64,000 nt of DNA from Mannheimia glucosida (lineage in GTDB: Bacteria; Pseudomonadota; Gammaproteobacteria; Enterobacterales; Pasteurellaceae): positions 2,046,001 through 2,110,000 of the forward strand of contig NZ_CP176502.1 in NCBI RefSeq assembly GCF_046267875.1, in the 5' to 3' direction. Below the pieces are notes generated by a model. The model was not told the DNA's origin. It saw nothing but the letters and a program-made list of their open reading frames with translations, and did no database searches. The position numbers were made by a program, and so were the translations under genes. Shown here in pieces: positions 1 through 8,295 of this stretch. Each line of letters opens with the position of its first letter. Within the stretch, counting starts at the first letter, position 1.

Positions 1-2451
1 AAACAAGAAGGTGGCTCGATTGCCTCTTTGTTTACCACATTAAATGTTGATGTCCCGACTTTAATTCGTGAATTACAACAAATTTTAGACCGCTTGCCGA
101 AAGTTCAAGGCGGTAACACCCAAGTTTCACAACAGTTGGTCAGACTGTTAAATCAATCAGACAAGCTGGCACAACAATTCGGCGACAGCTTTATTTCATC
201 AGAACTATTTGTTCTAGCTGCACTTGATGACAATGGCGACTTGGGGAAACTATTTAAACAATTTGGCTTAAACAAGGAAAAACTAACACAAGCCATCAGC
301 CAAATTCGAGGAGGAGACACAGTGAATAATCAAAATGCGGAAGATACCCGCCAAGCACTCAAAAAATATACGATTGATTTAACCGAAAGAGCCAAAGCCG
401 GTAAATTAGACCCGGTTATCGGACGTGATGAAGAAATTCGCCGTGCGGTGCAGGTATTACAACGCCGTACCAAAAATAATCCGGTGTTAATTGGTGAACC
501 CGGCGTGGGGAAAACAGCGATTGTAGAAGGCTTGGCACAGCGTATTGTAAACGGCGAAGTGCCGGAAGGCTTGAAAAATAAACGAGTACTTTCGCTGGAT
601 ATGGGAGCGTTGATTGCTGGGGCGAAATATCGTGGTGAATTTGAAGAGCGTTTAAAAGCGGTTTTAAATGAACTGGCGAAAGAAGAAGGGCAAGTCATTC
701 TCTTTATCGATGAAATTCACACGATGGTCGGAGCAGGTAAAACTGACGGGGCAATGGACGCCGGCAACTTATTAAAACCAAGCCTTGCCCGTGGTGAATT
801 GCACTGTGTGGGGGCTACAACCCTTGATGAATATCGCCAATACATTGAAAAAGATGCCGCCCTTGAACGCCGTTTCCAAAAAGTATTGGTGGACGAGCCA
901 ACAGTTGAAGATACGATTGCGATTTTGCGTGGTTTGAAAGAACGTTATGAAATCCACCACCACGTTCAAATTACCGACCCGGCAATCGTAGCGGCAGCAA
1001 CGCTTTCACACCGCTATATTTCCGACCGCCAGTTGCCGGATAAAGCGATTGACTTAATTGATGAGGCGGCAAGTAGCTTGCGTATGGAAATTGACTCCAA
1101 ACCTGAGCCGCTAGATAAACTGGAACGCCGTATTATTCAACTCAAATTGGAACGCCAAGCGTTACAAAAAGAGGAAGATGAAGCCAGCCGCCAGCGTTTA
1201 GCCAAATTAGACGAAGAGATGGCAGCGAAAGAGCGCGAATATTCCGAGCTGGAAGAAATCTGGAAAGCAGAAAAATCCGCCTTACTTGGCACGCAGCATA
1301 TTAAATCGGAGTTGGAAAATGCTCGCATTGCGATGGATCAGGCTCGCCGTGAAAACGATTTCGAGAAGATGTCGGAATTGCAATATGGCGTGATTCCAAA
1401 CTTGGAAAAACAGTTACAAGCGGTCGAAAATGGCGAAAAAAATGCAGATGCTCAGCTCCTCCGTACTAAAGTCACTGAAGAGGAAATTGCTGAAGTGCTT
1501 TCCAAAGCAACCGGCATTCCTGTTTCTAAAATGATGGAGGGTGAGAAAGAAAAACTGTTGCGTATGGAAGAAGTGCTACACACTCGGGTTATCGGGCAAA
1601 ACGAAGCTGTTGATGCGGTGGCAAATGCAATTCGCCGTAGCCGTGCAGGGCTTTCCGACCCAAATAAACCGATTGGTTCATTCCTGTTCTTAGGCCCGAC
1701 CGGTGTGGGTAAAACCGAATTAAGCAAAACCTTAGCCAATTTCTTGTTTGACGATCCTGATGCAATGGTGCGGATTGATATGTCTGAATTTATGGAAAAA
1801 CACAGCGTATCCCGTTTAGTGGGTGCACCTCCGGGATATGTCGGCTACGAAGAAGGCGGCTACTTAACCGAAGCCGTTCGCCGCCGTCCATATTCGGTGG
1901 TGTTACTTGATGAAGTGGAAAAAGCTCACCCTGATGTGTTCAACATTCTACTGCAAGTGCTTGATGACGGACGTTTAACCGATGGACAAGGCAGAACGGT
2001 CGATTTCCGCAATACGGTGGTGATTATGACCTCAAACTTAGGCTCGCATTTAATTCAAGAAAATGCGTATAAAGGCTATGATGTGGTTAAAGAAATGGTG
2101 ATGGAAGTCGTTGGACAGCACTTCCGCCCTGAATTTATCAACCGTATTGATGAAACAGTAATGTTCCACTCACTTGGTCAAGAGCATATCCGTTCGATTG
2201 CGAAGATTCAGCTACAACGCTTAATCCAACGCTTGGCAGAACGAGGCTATGAGGTGACAGTAACCGATGCAGCATTAGATCATATCGGCAACGCCGGTTT
2301 CGATCCGCTGTTTGGTGCAAGACCGCTGAAACGAGCGATTCAACAAGAGCTTGAAAATCCACTTGCTCAACAGATCTTAAGCGGTAAATTATTGCCGAAT
2401 AAAGCGGTTAAGGTGGATTACCAAAACGGGCAAATTGTTGCAACACAATAA
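1..2451 (+). CDS. clpB: ClpB protein disaggregase (5' end outside window)
   Basis: Hsp100 AAA+ disaggregase that works with DnaK/DnaJ/GrpE to extract polypeptides from aggregates in the cytoplasm. The reading frame is open from base 1 (KQEGGSIASL...), so roughly the first 40 residues of the N-domain lie upstream. Two nucleotide-binding domains are visible: Walker A GEPGVGKT with Walker B FIDEIHT, and Walker A GPTGVGKT with Walker B LLDEVEK. Between them lies the charged coiled-coil middle domain that separates ClpB from ClpA/ClpC. The C-terminus GARPLKRAIQ...NPLAQQIL is typical of the family. The visible part is intact. A heat-shock promoter is expected but not in view. Confidence 0.98.
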   Translation, partial: KQEGGSIASLFTTLNVDVPTLIRELQQILDRLPKVQGGNTQVSQQLVRLLNQSDKLAQQFGDSFISSELFVLAALDDNGDLGKLFKQFGLNKEKLTQAISQIRGGDTVNNQNAEDTRQALKKYTIDLTERAKAGKLDPVIGRDEEIRRAVQVLQRRTKNNPVLIGEPGVGKTAIVEGLAQRIVNGEVPEGLKNKRVLSLDMGALIAGAKYRGEFEERLKAVLNELAKEEGQVILFIDEIHTMVGAGKTDGAMDAGNLLKPSLARGELHCVGATTLDEYRQYIEKDAALERRFQKVLVDEPTVEDTIAILRGLKERYEIHHHVQITDPAIVAAATLSHRYISDRQLPDKAIDLIDEAASSLRMEIDSKPEPLDKLERRIIQLKLERQALQKEEDEASRQRLAKLDEEMAAKEREYSELEEIWKAEKSALLGTQHIKSELENARIAMDQARRENDFEKMSELQYGVIPNLEKQLQAVENGEKNADAQLLRTKVTEEEIAEVLSKATGIPVSKMMEGEKEKLLRMEEVLHTRVIGQNEAVDAVANAIRRSRAGLSDPNKPIGSFLFLGPTGVGKTELSKTLANFLFDDPDAMVRIDMSEFMEKHSVSRLVGAPPGYVGYEEGGYLTEAVRRRPYSVVLLDEVEKAHPDVFNILLQVLDDGRLTDGQGRTVDFRNTVVIMTSNLGSHLIQENAYKGYDVVKEMVMEVVGQHFRPEFINRIDETVMFHSLGQEHIRSIAKIQLQRLIQRLAERGYEVTVTDAALDHIGNAGFDPLFGARPLKRAIQQELENPLAQQILSGKLLPNKAVKVDYQNGQIVATQ

Positions 2452-2461
2452 TGTCTCCGAT

Positions 2462-2485
2462 GGTGCGAGCGTCCTCGCTCGTACC
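2462..2485. repeat. Ten-base-pair hairpin just after clpB
   Basis: Arms GGTGCGAGCG and CGCTCGTACC pair over ten positions (one G-U) around a TCCT loop, ten bases after the clpB stop. There is no T-tract, so it is not a simple terminator. It may be an interspersed REP-like hairpin or an mRNA 3'-end stabiliser. An uptake signal follows at 2488-2496. Confidence 0.5.
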
Positions 2486-2565
2486 TTACAAGCGGTGGAT
2501 TTATCGTAAAAATTTGCAAAAAATTGATCGAAAATGACCGCTTGCACAGTAAAAATTTTCATATT

Positions 2566-2606
2566 GCCCTTCATTAATTTTCATAAGTTAATGAAGGGCT
2601 TTTTAT
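2566..2606 (+). terminator. Rho-independent terminator of clpB
   Basis: Stem GCCCTTCATTAA / TTAATGAAGGGC with a ten-base loop followed by CTTTTTATT. It lies after the clpB stop and before the next plus-strand gene. Confidence 0.85.
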
Positions 2607-2664
2607 TACTCTTTTTGCTATCATTAACGGCGTTTATAACCAATACAATTACAAGGAGTGATTT

Positions 2665-3807
2665 ATGAGCCAATTATTTCCGGAAGCAACAATTCGCACC
2701 CAAGCCCCGTATCGTAATGATATTGTAGGCAGTTTTCTGCGTACCGATGCGTTAAAAAAAGCCAGAGAAGATTTTAACCAGCAAAAAATCAGCCGTGACG
2801 GATTGCGTGAAGTGACACGCCAAGAGGTCAAAAAATTAGTTGAGTTGCAAAAACAACACGGTGTAAAAGCAGTATCTGACGGTGAATTTAGTCGGACTTG
2901 GTGGCATTTAGATTTCCTAGCTGAACTTGATGGTATGGATTGGCAAGAAACCGAAGTCTTTAACGTGAACTTTACCGGTCATAAACCCAAAGGGCAAACG
3001 GTAAAAATCGTAGGCAATATTGATTTCTCCGAAAGCCACCCTTTTGTGGACGCTTATCGTATTTTAAAAGAAGCCGCCGGTGATTACCCAACCAAATTCA
3101 CTATTCCGGCACCGACAATGTTACATATTATCTGCTGTGTGCGTGCAGAAGATTACCAACCGTTACCACAATATCAAGACGAACAAAAACTGTATGATGA
3201 TATTGCTAATGCTTATATCAAAGCAATGCACACCTTCTACGATATGGGGCTACGCAACTTGCAATTAGACGATACCAGCTGGGGACAATTCTGTGCGGAA
3301 GATAAACGTAAAGAATTCGCAGCCAGAGGGTTTGATTTAAACGATTTAGCCGAAAAATATGTCGCATTATTAAACCGTATTGTTGATGCAAAACCAGCGG
3401 ATATGTCAATTACAATGCACATCTGCCGTGGTAACTTCCGTTCTTCTTGGTTCTCGGAAGGCGGTTATGGGCCGGTTGCCGAAGTGTTATTCGGTAAATG
3501 CCGTGTTGATGGTTTCTTCTTAGAATACGATACCGAACGTGCGGGTACTTTCGAGCCATTACGCCACATTAAAGATCAACAAGTGGTACTAGGCTTAATT
3601 ACCTCTAAATTTGGCGATTTAGAAGATAAAAATGCCATCATTGATCGTATTAAAGAAGCGGCTCAAATTGTGCCAATCAATCAGCTATGCTTATCACCAC
3701 AATGCGGCTTTGCCTCCACCGAAGAAGGCAATATTTTAACCGAAGCCGCACAATGGGCGAAGTTGAATCTTATCAAAGAAATTGCGGAAGAGGTTTGGGG
3801 TAATTAA
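2665..3807 (+). CDS. Cobalamin-independent methionine synthase family protein (MetE C-terminal domain type)
   Basis: A 380-residue single-domain relative of the catalytic half of MetE. This family uses a zinc-bound homocysteine thiol as methyl acceptor, but the methyl donor of short stand-alone members is often unknown. Candidate zinc ligands are His252 and Cys254 (in HICRGN) and Cys347 (in SPQCGF), as in MetE. The N-terminal IVGSFLRT segment is typical of the YxjG/YxjH-like group. The start is fixed by AAGGAG seven bases before ATG. It is monocistronic between two terminators. Methionine synthesis or methyl salvage is likely; the exact substrate cannot be read from sequence. Confidence 0.9.
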   Translation: MSQLFPEATIRTQAPYRNDIVGSFLRTDALKKAREDFNQQKISRDGLREVTRQEVKKLVELQKQHGVKAVSDGEFSRTWWHLDFLAELDGMDWQETEVFNVNFTGHKPKGQTVKIVGNIDFSESHPFVDAYRILKEAAGDYPTKFTIPAPTMLHIICCVRAEDYQPLPQYQDEQKLYDDIANAYIKAMHTFYDMGLRNLQLDDTSWGQFCAEDKRKEFAARGFDLNDLAEKYVALLNRIVDAKPADMSITMHICRGNFRSSWFSEGGYGPVAEVLFGKCRVDGFFLEYDTERAGTFEPLRHIKDQQVVLGLITSKFGDLEDKNAIIDRIKEAAQIVPINQLCLSPQCGFASTEEGNILTEAAQWAKLNLIKEIAEEVWGN

Positions 3808-3821
3808 TCTCTTATAATGCA

Positions 3822-3851
3822 AATAGCCGAGTAAATACTCGGCTATTTTAG
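3822..3851. terminator. Bidirectional terminator
   Basis: Stem AATAGCCGAG / CTCGGCTATT followed by TTAG, between the convergent methionine-synthase-like gene and the DASS transporter. It serves the plus-strand gene and probably the minus-strand gene too. Confidence 0.8.
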
Positions 3852-3863
3852 TTTGTTTTAATA

Positions 3864-5255
3864 CTACAACCAGAAGAGATACCCAACAGTTGCAATCACA
3901 AAGATACAGATGATATTTAACCAGAAACCGACTTTAATCATCTCACTTTGTTTAATTTGCCCTGTACCAAATACAATCGCATTCGGTGGAGTGGCAACTG
4001 GCAACATAAAGGCACAAGAAGCCCCTAAGCCAATAATTAAGGCTAATCCAACCGGTGGCATATTTAATGCTTGTGCTATAGAGATGAAAATCGGCACTAA
4101 CAGAGCCGCACTCGCTGTATTAGAAGTAACCTCAGTTAAGAAAATAATAAATGCCGCAACAATTAAACCAATTAGGTAAAAATGCCCACCTTCAATTAGT
4201 GAAACTACTCCATCAGCCATAATTTTACTTGCACCAGTTTGCCCTAATACTGTACTTAACGTCAAACCACCACCAAATAGGAATAATACCCCCCACTCGG
4301 TGTTTTCTTGAATCTGTTGCCAATTTGCGACACGAGTAATGCAAATAAGGGCTGCTGCAATCAATGCAAGAATGGTGTCAAAGCTCGCAATTTTGCCATT
4401 AATTCCCAGAAATGCAGAAATAATAGGGTTAATTTTATCACCAAAAATCCAACCAAGCGCAATAAAGGCGAAAATAGCCAAGGTGATAATACGAGAACGA
4501 TTTAATTCAATTTTCTCAAATGATCGATCAAAACTAACTGAAAAATTTGGTTTAAACACGATATATAGTGTTGCAATCATTAACGGGAATAAAATTAGCA
4601 TAATTGGCAAACCATATTTTAACCAATCAGCAAAAGTCAGATTCAATTGAGAAGCAACAATCGCATTTGGTGGGCTTCCCACTAAAGTACCCATTCCACC
4701 AATACTGGCACTATAAGCAATTCCTAATAACACGAAAAGATAAGTATTGTGGTTCTGTTTCTGATCAAGTTTACTTAAAATCCCCATTGCCAAAGGTAAC
4801 ATCATTGCAGCTGTAGCTGTATTACTCATCCACATTGACAAAAACGCTGTTACCGCAAATAAATAAATAACTGCAATCGATAATTTACCTTTAGCTAATG
4901 CCATAATTTTATTGGCAATCATACGATCTAGCTGCTGAATGTGTAATGCTGTCGCTAAGGCAAAGCCTCCAAAAAATAAGAAAATCGTTGGATCAGCAAA
5001 AGCAACAAGAGCTTCTTTTGATTTAACCAGCCCCAGTGCTACAGCCAAAATCGGAATTAATAATGCCGTAACCGTAACGTGTAATGCTTCTGTTAGCCAT
5101 AAGACGGCAATGAAAATTAACAATGCCAACCCCTTATTGGCTTCAGGCGTAAAAGGCAAGGTATTTAACAAAATAATAAATAAAATAGCATCAGCAACAA
5201 AAATCAAGCTATTGCGTGTATTTTTACTCGGTTCAATAAGAGGAGTATTTTCCAT
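3864..5255 (-). CDS. DASS (SLC13/INDY-type) sodium:dicarboxylate symporter
   Basis: Inner-membrane Na+-coupled transporter of C4/C6 dicarboxylates or related anions, 463 residues with about eleven hydrophobic segments. The two diagnostic SNT motifs of the divalent anion:sodium symporters are present: SNTATAA near residue 144 and SNTASAA near residue 378. Conserved GSPPNA and ATPPNA segments follow them. These build the two-fold substrate and sodium site in VcINDY. It is a single gene with its own promoter region (5256-5414), where a CRP-like site lies. Substrate specificity (succinate, malate, citrate or sulfate) cannot be decided here. Confidence 0.93.
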   Translation of the reverse strand: MENTPLIEPSKNTRNSLIFVADAILFIILLNTLPFTPEANKGLALLIFIAVLWLTEALHVTVTALLIPILAVALGLVKSKEALVAFADPTIFLFFGGFALATALHIQQLDRMIANKIMALAKGKLSIAVIYLFAVTAFLSMWMSNTATAAMMLPLAMGILSKLDQKQNHNTYLFVLLGIAYSASIGGMGTLVGSPPNAIVASQLNLTFADWLKYGLPIMLILFPLMIATLYIVFKPNFSVSFDRSFEKIELNRSRIITLAIFAFIALGWIFGDKINPIISAFLGINGKIASFDTILALIAAALICITRVANWQQIQENTEWGVLFLFGGGLTLSTVLGQTGASKIMADGVVSLIEGGHFYLIGLIVAAFIIFLTEVTSNTASAALLVPIFISIAQALNMPPVGLALIIGLGASCAFMLPVATPPNAIVFGTGQIKQSEMIKVGFWLNIICIFVIATVGYLFWL

Positions 5256-5336
5256 AAAAATCTCACAAAATATAGATAATCGGTGGTATCACTATATATA
5301 AAAAAACGATATAGGCAAATATAATTGTTGCAAAAG

Positions 5337-5352
5337 TGTGAAGCTCATCAAA
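5337..5352. promoter_or_regulatory. Candidate CRP-binding site
   Basis: TGTGA-N6-TCAAA differs by one base from the core TGTGA-N6-TCACA. It lies about 82-97 bases upstream of the DASS transporter start. Catabolite control of dicarboxylate uptake is plausible; no binding data exist. Confidence 0.4.
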
Positions 5353-5414
5353 AAATTTAACACTAAAAAATAAATTGCTTAAAGATACAGCACCTTTGCA
5401 AAAATAAATCAAAA

Positions 5415-6314
5415 TTACACCGCTTGTAGCGAAAGGTATTCAATCTCTAACCCAAATAGTGATTTTGCCAATGCTTGAGTCATTGCATAACTACTGAGAG
5501 AGCCTTTCGCCTCAGCCAGCACAACTCGAGTAACGGGAATATCGGCAAGCCCTAAAAATAATCGATAGTTCAACGCACTTTGCAACGGTAAAAAAGTAGG
5601 ATTAAAAGCTGCATTCTCAGTATATTTACCACAAACTATACGCTCACCCACTTGCAGTGCAACCCCACTAAATGCGTTGCTGTAAGGGGCATAAGCATTA
5701 TTGGCAGCAAAAATTGCCGCTTGTTGTAAATGATCGCCCTTAACCTCAAATTGTTGCGGTTGTTCATCAAATAAGACTTTCTCAATCCCTAAATCTTTCG
5801 GCCCAAAACTATCCGGCAAATAGCTATGAAGCAAATTATCTTGGCTATGAGGTAAATGTACTTTTAAGCTTGCCGCACTATTTAATTCATTCATAAATTG
5901 GCGGCAATGCCCACAAGGGGTATAGTTCACAACCACATCTGTTATCAAAGTTTCCCCTGCTAAAAATGCGTGCGAGATTGCACTTTGCTCTGCGTGAACG
6001 GATTGTTGCATACATTCCCCAGAAAACTCTTGGTTTGCCCCAAAATAGAAATCTCCGTTTTTGCCAATCGCAACCGCCCCTACATTAAAATCGGAAACCG
6101 GTGTAACCGCATAACAGGCAGCAATGGCAATGCAATATAAAGCCAACTCAACACGAGAGCGTTTAAATTTTTCACAGAGTTCATCAACCACTTCATAAGA
6201 GAGCTGCCCGTGAAAATCTTGTTTGATAAGTTGCTCAATAATAGCCTGTGTAACTGCACAGTTTTTCTCTGCTTTTAATTGTTCAAAACGCTCTGTAATG
6301 TCTGTTCGAAACAT
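5415..6314 (-). CDS. cdd: Cytidine deaminase
   Basis: Converts cytidine and deoxycytidine to uridine and deoxyuridine in pyrimidine salvage. The 299-residue two-domain form matches the dimeric E. coli enzyme, not the short tetrameric type. The catalytic HAE (VHAEQSAISHA) provides zinc ligand His and general acid Glu, and PCGHCRQF supplies the two zinc Cys. The C-terminal half is the degenerate second deaminase fold. The start is supported by GGAGG seven bases upstream. The stop overlaps an uptake signal at 5419-5427. Confidence 0.97.
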   Translation of the reverse strand: MFRTDITERFEQLKAEKNCAVTQAIIEQLIKQDFHGQLSYEVVDELCEKFKRSRVELALYCIAIAACYAVTPVSDFNVGAVAIGKNGDFYFGANQEFSGECMQQSVHAEQSAISHAFLAGETLITDVVVNYTPCGHCRQFMNELNSAASLKVHLPHSQDNLLHSYLPDSFGPKDLGIEKVLFDEQPQQFEVKGDHLQQAAIFAANNAYAPYSNAFSGVALQVGERIVCGKYTENAAFNPTFLPLQSALNYRLFLGLADIPVTRVVLAEAKGSLSSYAMTQALAKSLFGLEIEYLSLQAV

Positions 6315-6327
6315 ACGGTACCTCCGT

Positions 6328-7194
6328 TTAATGTTTTTTATAGCTGCAAATCAGTATCCCTGCCGTAATCAGTATGGCACTAATAATATGGTAAGAATGA
6401 ACTGATTCATTTAATAAAATAATACTGAATATTGCTGCAAAGAGCGGCGTAAAATTAGTCATTACCGCTCCTTTAGCAGAACCGACTATTGCAATGCCGA
6501 AATTCCAAAACGCATAAGAGAGAATAGAAGGTCCGATAACCAAATAGCCTATCCCACTCCATTGTAAAGCGGTCAAATTTACTAAATTTTTTGCAGATTC
6601 TGCTACATATTCATAGATAAAAAATGGCGTTAACGTTAAAACTGCCAGCCCCACTAATACGGTCAAAAACACCGTATTGCTTATACCTTGCGGACGTAGC
6701 CGAATCACACAACAATAAACCGCCCAGCTTATAGTAGAAGCAATCGCCCATAAATCACCTTGATTAATTGCCAAGCTAAATAAGCGAGTTAGCTTCCCTT
6801 GCATCAATAGCCACAGCACTCCCAGCAAACTGATTATTGCCCCACTTAGAATAATCGGGCTGATTTTCTCCTTAAAAACGAGCCGATTTAAAAATAGCAC
6901 CAATACAGGCGAAATAGCTAAATAGAGAATTCAATGCTGTTGTCGTTTTTAAACCTTCATATAAGGTAGCCGGGAATAAAATTACCCCAAGCAGACCTAA
7001 TACCCACATCAAACCTAAACGAGGTTTTAATAAGTGCATTACCCGCCAAGTTGGGCGAAAAAAGAGCAAAACTAAAATTAAAAAAGCCGGCAACCAACGC
7101 AAATAGGTTAAGGTAATAGGCTGAACTGCCCCACTTAACACTTTGCCTAATACAAAATTCCCACCCCAAAAAAGAGTAGTGATGATGAGATCAT
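6328..7194 (-). pseudogene. EamA/DMT-family permease, broken by two frameshifts
   Basis: Ten-helix drug/metabolite transporter family. The start ATG at 7194 overlaps the folB stop as ATGA. Reading MISSSLLFF, the frame breaks at the six-base T run (A run at 7168-7173 on the plus strand). One more T would continue into WGGNFVLGK, the usual EamA N-terminus. A second shift lies near 6918-6930: the codons after TTTALNS go out of frame, while LAISPVLVLFLN continues in another frame to 6328. Hydrophobic helices before and after each break are otherwise well preserved, so the lesions are recent or are sequencing errors. As written, no full-length protein can be made. Confidence 0.85.
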
Positions 7195-7547
7195 TGATGA
7201 CCTCGTTCTACAATCACACCTACACTGCTTGCTTGGGCAACCGCTTTCGGCTTATGCAGTTCAATCCGAATCCAAGAAAGTTGATACTCTTTTTGTAATA
7301 GTTCCGCCAGTTGATAGGCAACAGTTTCAACTAATTTGAAAGGTTGAGATTCAACAAAATCCAGCACTTTTTGCGATACTTCCGCATAATTCAAGCAATA
7401 TTGTACATCATCGGTTTCTGCCGCTTTGGAAAAATCCCACGCCATATCAATGTTAAAAACCAAGCGTTGCTTAATCGTATGCTCCCAATTGTAAGCCCCA
7501 ATGGAAGCAAAAGCGGTTAGTTCTCGAATAAAAACCTTATCACTCAT
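7191..7547 (-). CDS. folB: Dihydroneopterin aldolase
   Basis: Cleaves 7,8-dihydroneopterin to 6-hydroxymethyl-dihydropterin and glycolaldehyde in folate synthesis. The 118-residue length is that of the family. The N-terminal GAYNWEHTIKQRLVFNIDM contains the conserved active-site Glu region, and the C-terminal KPKAVAQASSVGVIVER holds the catalytic Lys. It is divergent from plsY, and its stop overlaps the start of the EamA pseudogene, suggesting former translational coupling. folE, for the first step of the pathway, is 7 kb away. Confidence 0.96.
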   Translation of the reverse strand: MSDKVFIRELTAFASIGAYNWEHTIKQRLVFNIDMAWDFSKAAETDDVQYCLNYAEVSQKVLDFVESQPFKLVETVAYQLAELLQKEYQLSWIRIELHKPKAVAQASSVGVIVERGHQ

Positions 7548-7616
7548 TTTTCGTCCTGTTTTATTTTCTGAATTTCTGTAAAATATAACACAAGATAAAT
7601 TTAATCAGGAAAATTT

Positions 7617-8222
7617 ATGAATTTAATTCCCTATTTATTGATCTTAACCGCCTATTTGCTCGGCTCGATTTCCAGTGCGGTCATTTTTTGTAAGCTGGCA
7701 GGCTTGCCTGACCCAAGAGAAGTCGGCTCACACAATGCCGGTGCAACGAACGTACTACGAATTGGCGGTAAAAGTGCCGCATTAGGTGTGCTTTTATTCG
7801 ATATTTTAAAAGGCACATTACCGGTGGCGATGGGGATTTATTTTGAACTCTCTCCCTCACAACTCGGTTTCATCGCCTTAGCGGTTTGTCTTGGGCATAT
7901 TTTCCCGATTTTCTTCCAATTCCGTGGTGGAAAAGGCGTTGCCACCGCATTTGGTGCAATCTCCGCATTAAGCTTTATTGTTGCAGGCGGTGCTATCGGC
8001 ACTTGGCTACTGGTGTTTTTAATCTCCGGCTATTCTTCTTTAAGTGCCGTCTTCACTGCCTTGGTCGTACCGTTTTACATTTGGTGGTTCGAGCCACAAT
8101 TTACTTTCCCCGTCGCCTTAGTTTGTTGCCTATTGGTTTACCGCCATCACGATAATATTCAACGCTTATGGCGTGGGCAGGAAGACAAACTGTGGGATAA
8201 ATTCAAGAAAAATAGAGCATAA
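7617..8222 (+). CDS. plsY: Acyl-phosphate:glycerol-3-phosphate acyltransferase
   Basis: Integral membrane enzyme that transfers the acyl group from acyl-phosphate to glycerol-3-phosphate, the first step of phospholipid synthesis with PlsX. It has 201 residues and about five transmembrane segments. All conserved cytoplasmic motifs are visible: GSISSAVIFCK near the N-terminus, GSHNAGATNVLR, and GHIFPIFFQFRGGKGVAT. The gene is divergent from folB with about 70 bases between starts, an arrangement common in gammaproteobacteria. Confidence 0.97.
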   Translation: MNLIPYLLILTAYLLGSISSAVIFCKLAGLPDPREVGSHNAGATNVLRIGGKSAALGVLLFDILKGTLPVAMGIYFELSPSQLGFIALAVCLGHIFPIFFQFRGGKGVATAFGAISALSFIVAGGAIGTWLLVFLISGYSSLSAVFTALVVPFYIWWFEPQFTFPVALVCCLLVYRHHDNIQRLWRGQEDKLWDKFKKNRA

Positions 8223-8258
8223 AAATAGGCATAGTGAACCGTTCACTATGCCTATTTG
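8223..8258. terminator. Long perfect hairpin, bidirectional terminator
   Basis: AAATAGGCATAGTGAAC pairs perfectly with GTTCACTATGCCTATTT around a one-base centre (in practice a small loop). It lies directly after the plsY stop and before the convergent parE end. Confidence 0.8.
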
Positions 8259-8295
8259 CAAATTATTGCGGAAAAATCACCGCTTGTCTTCTCGA

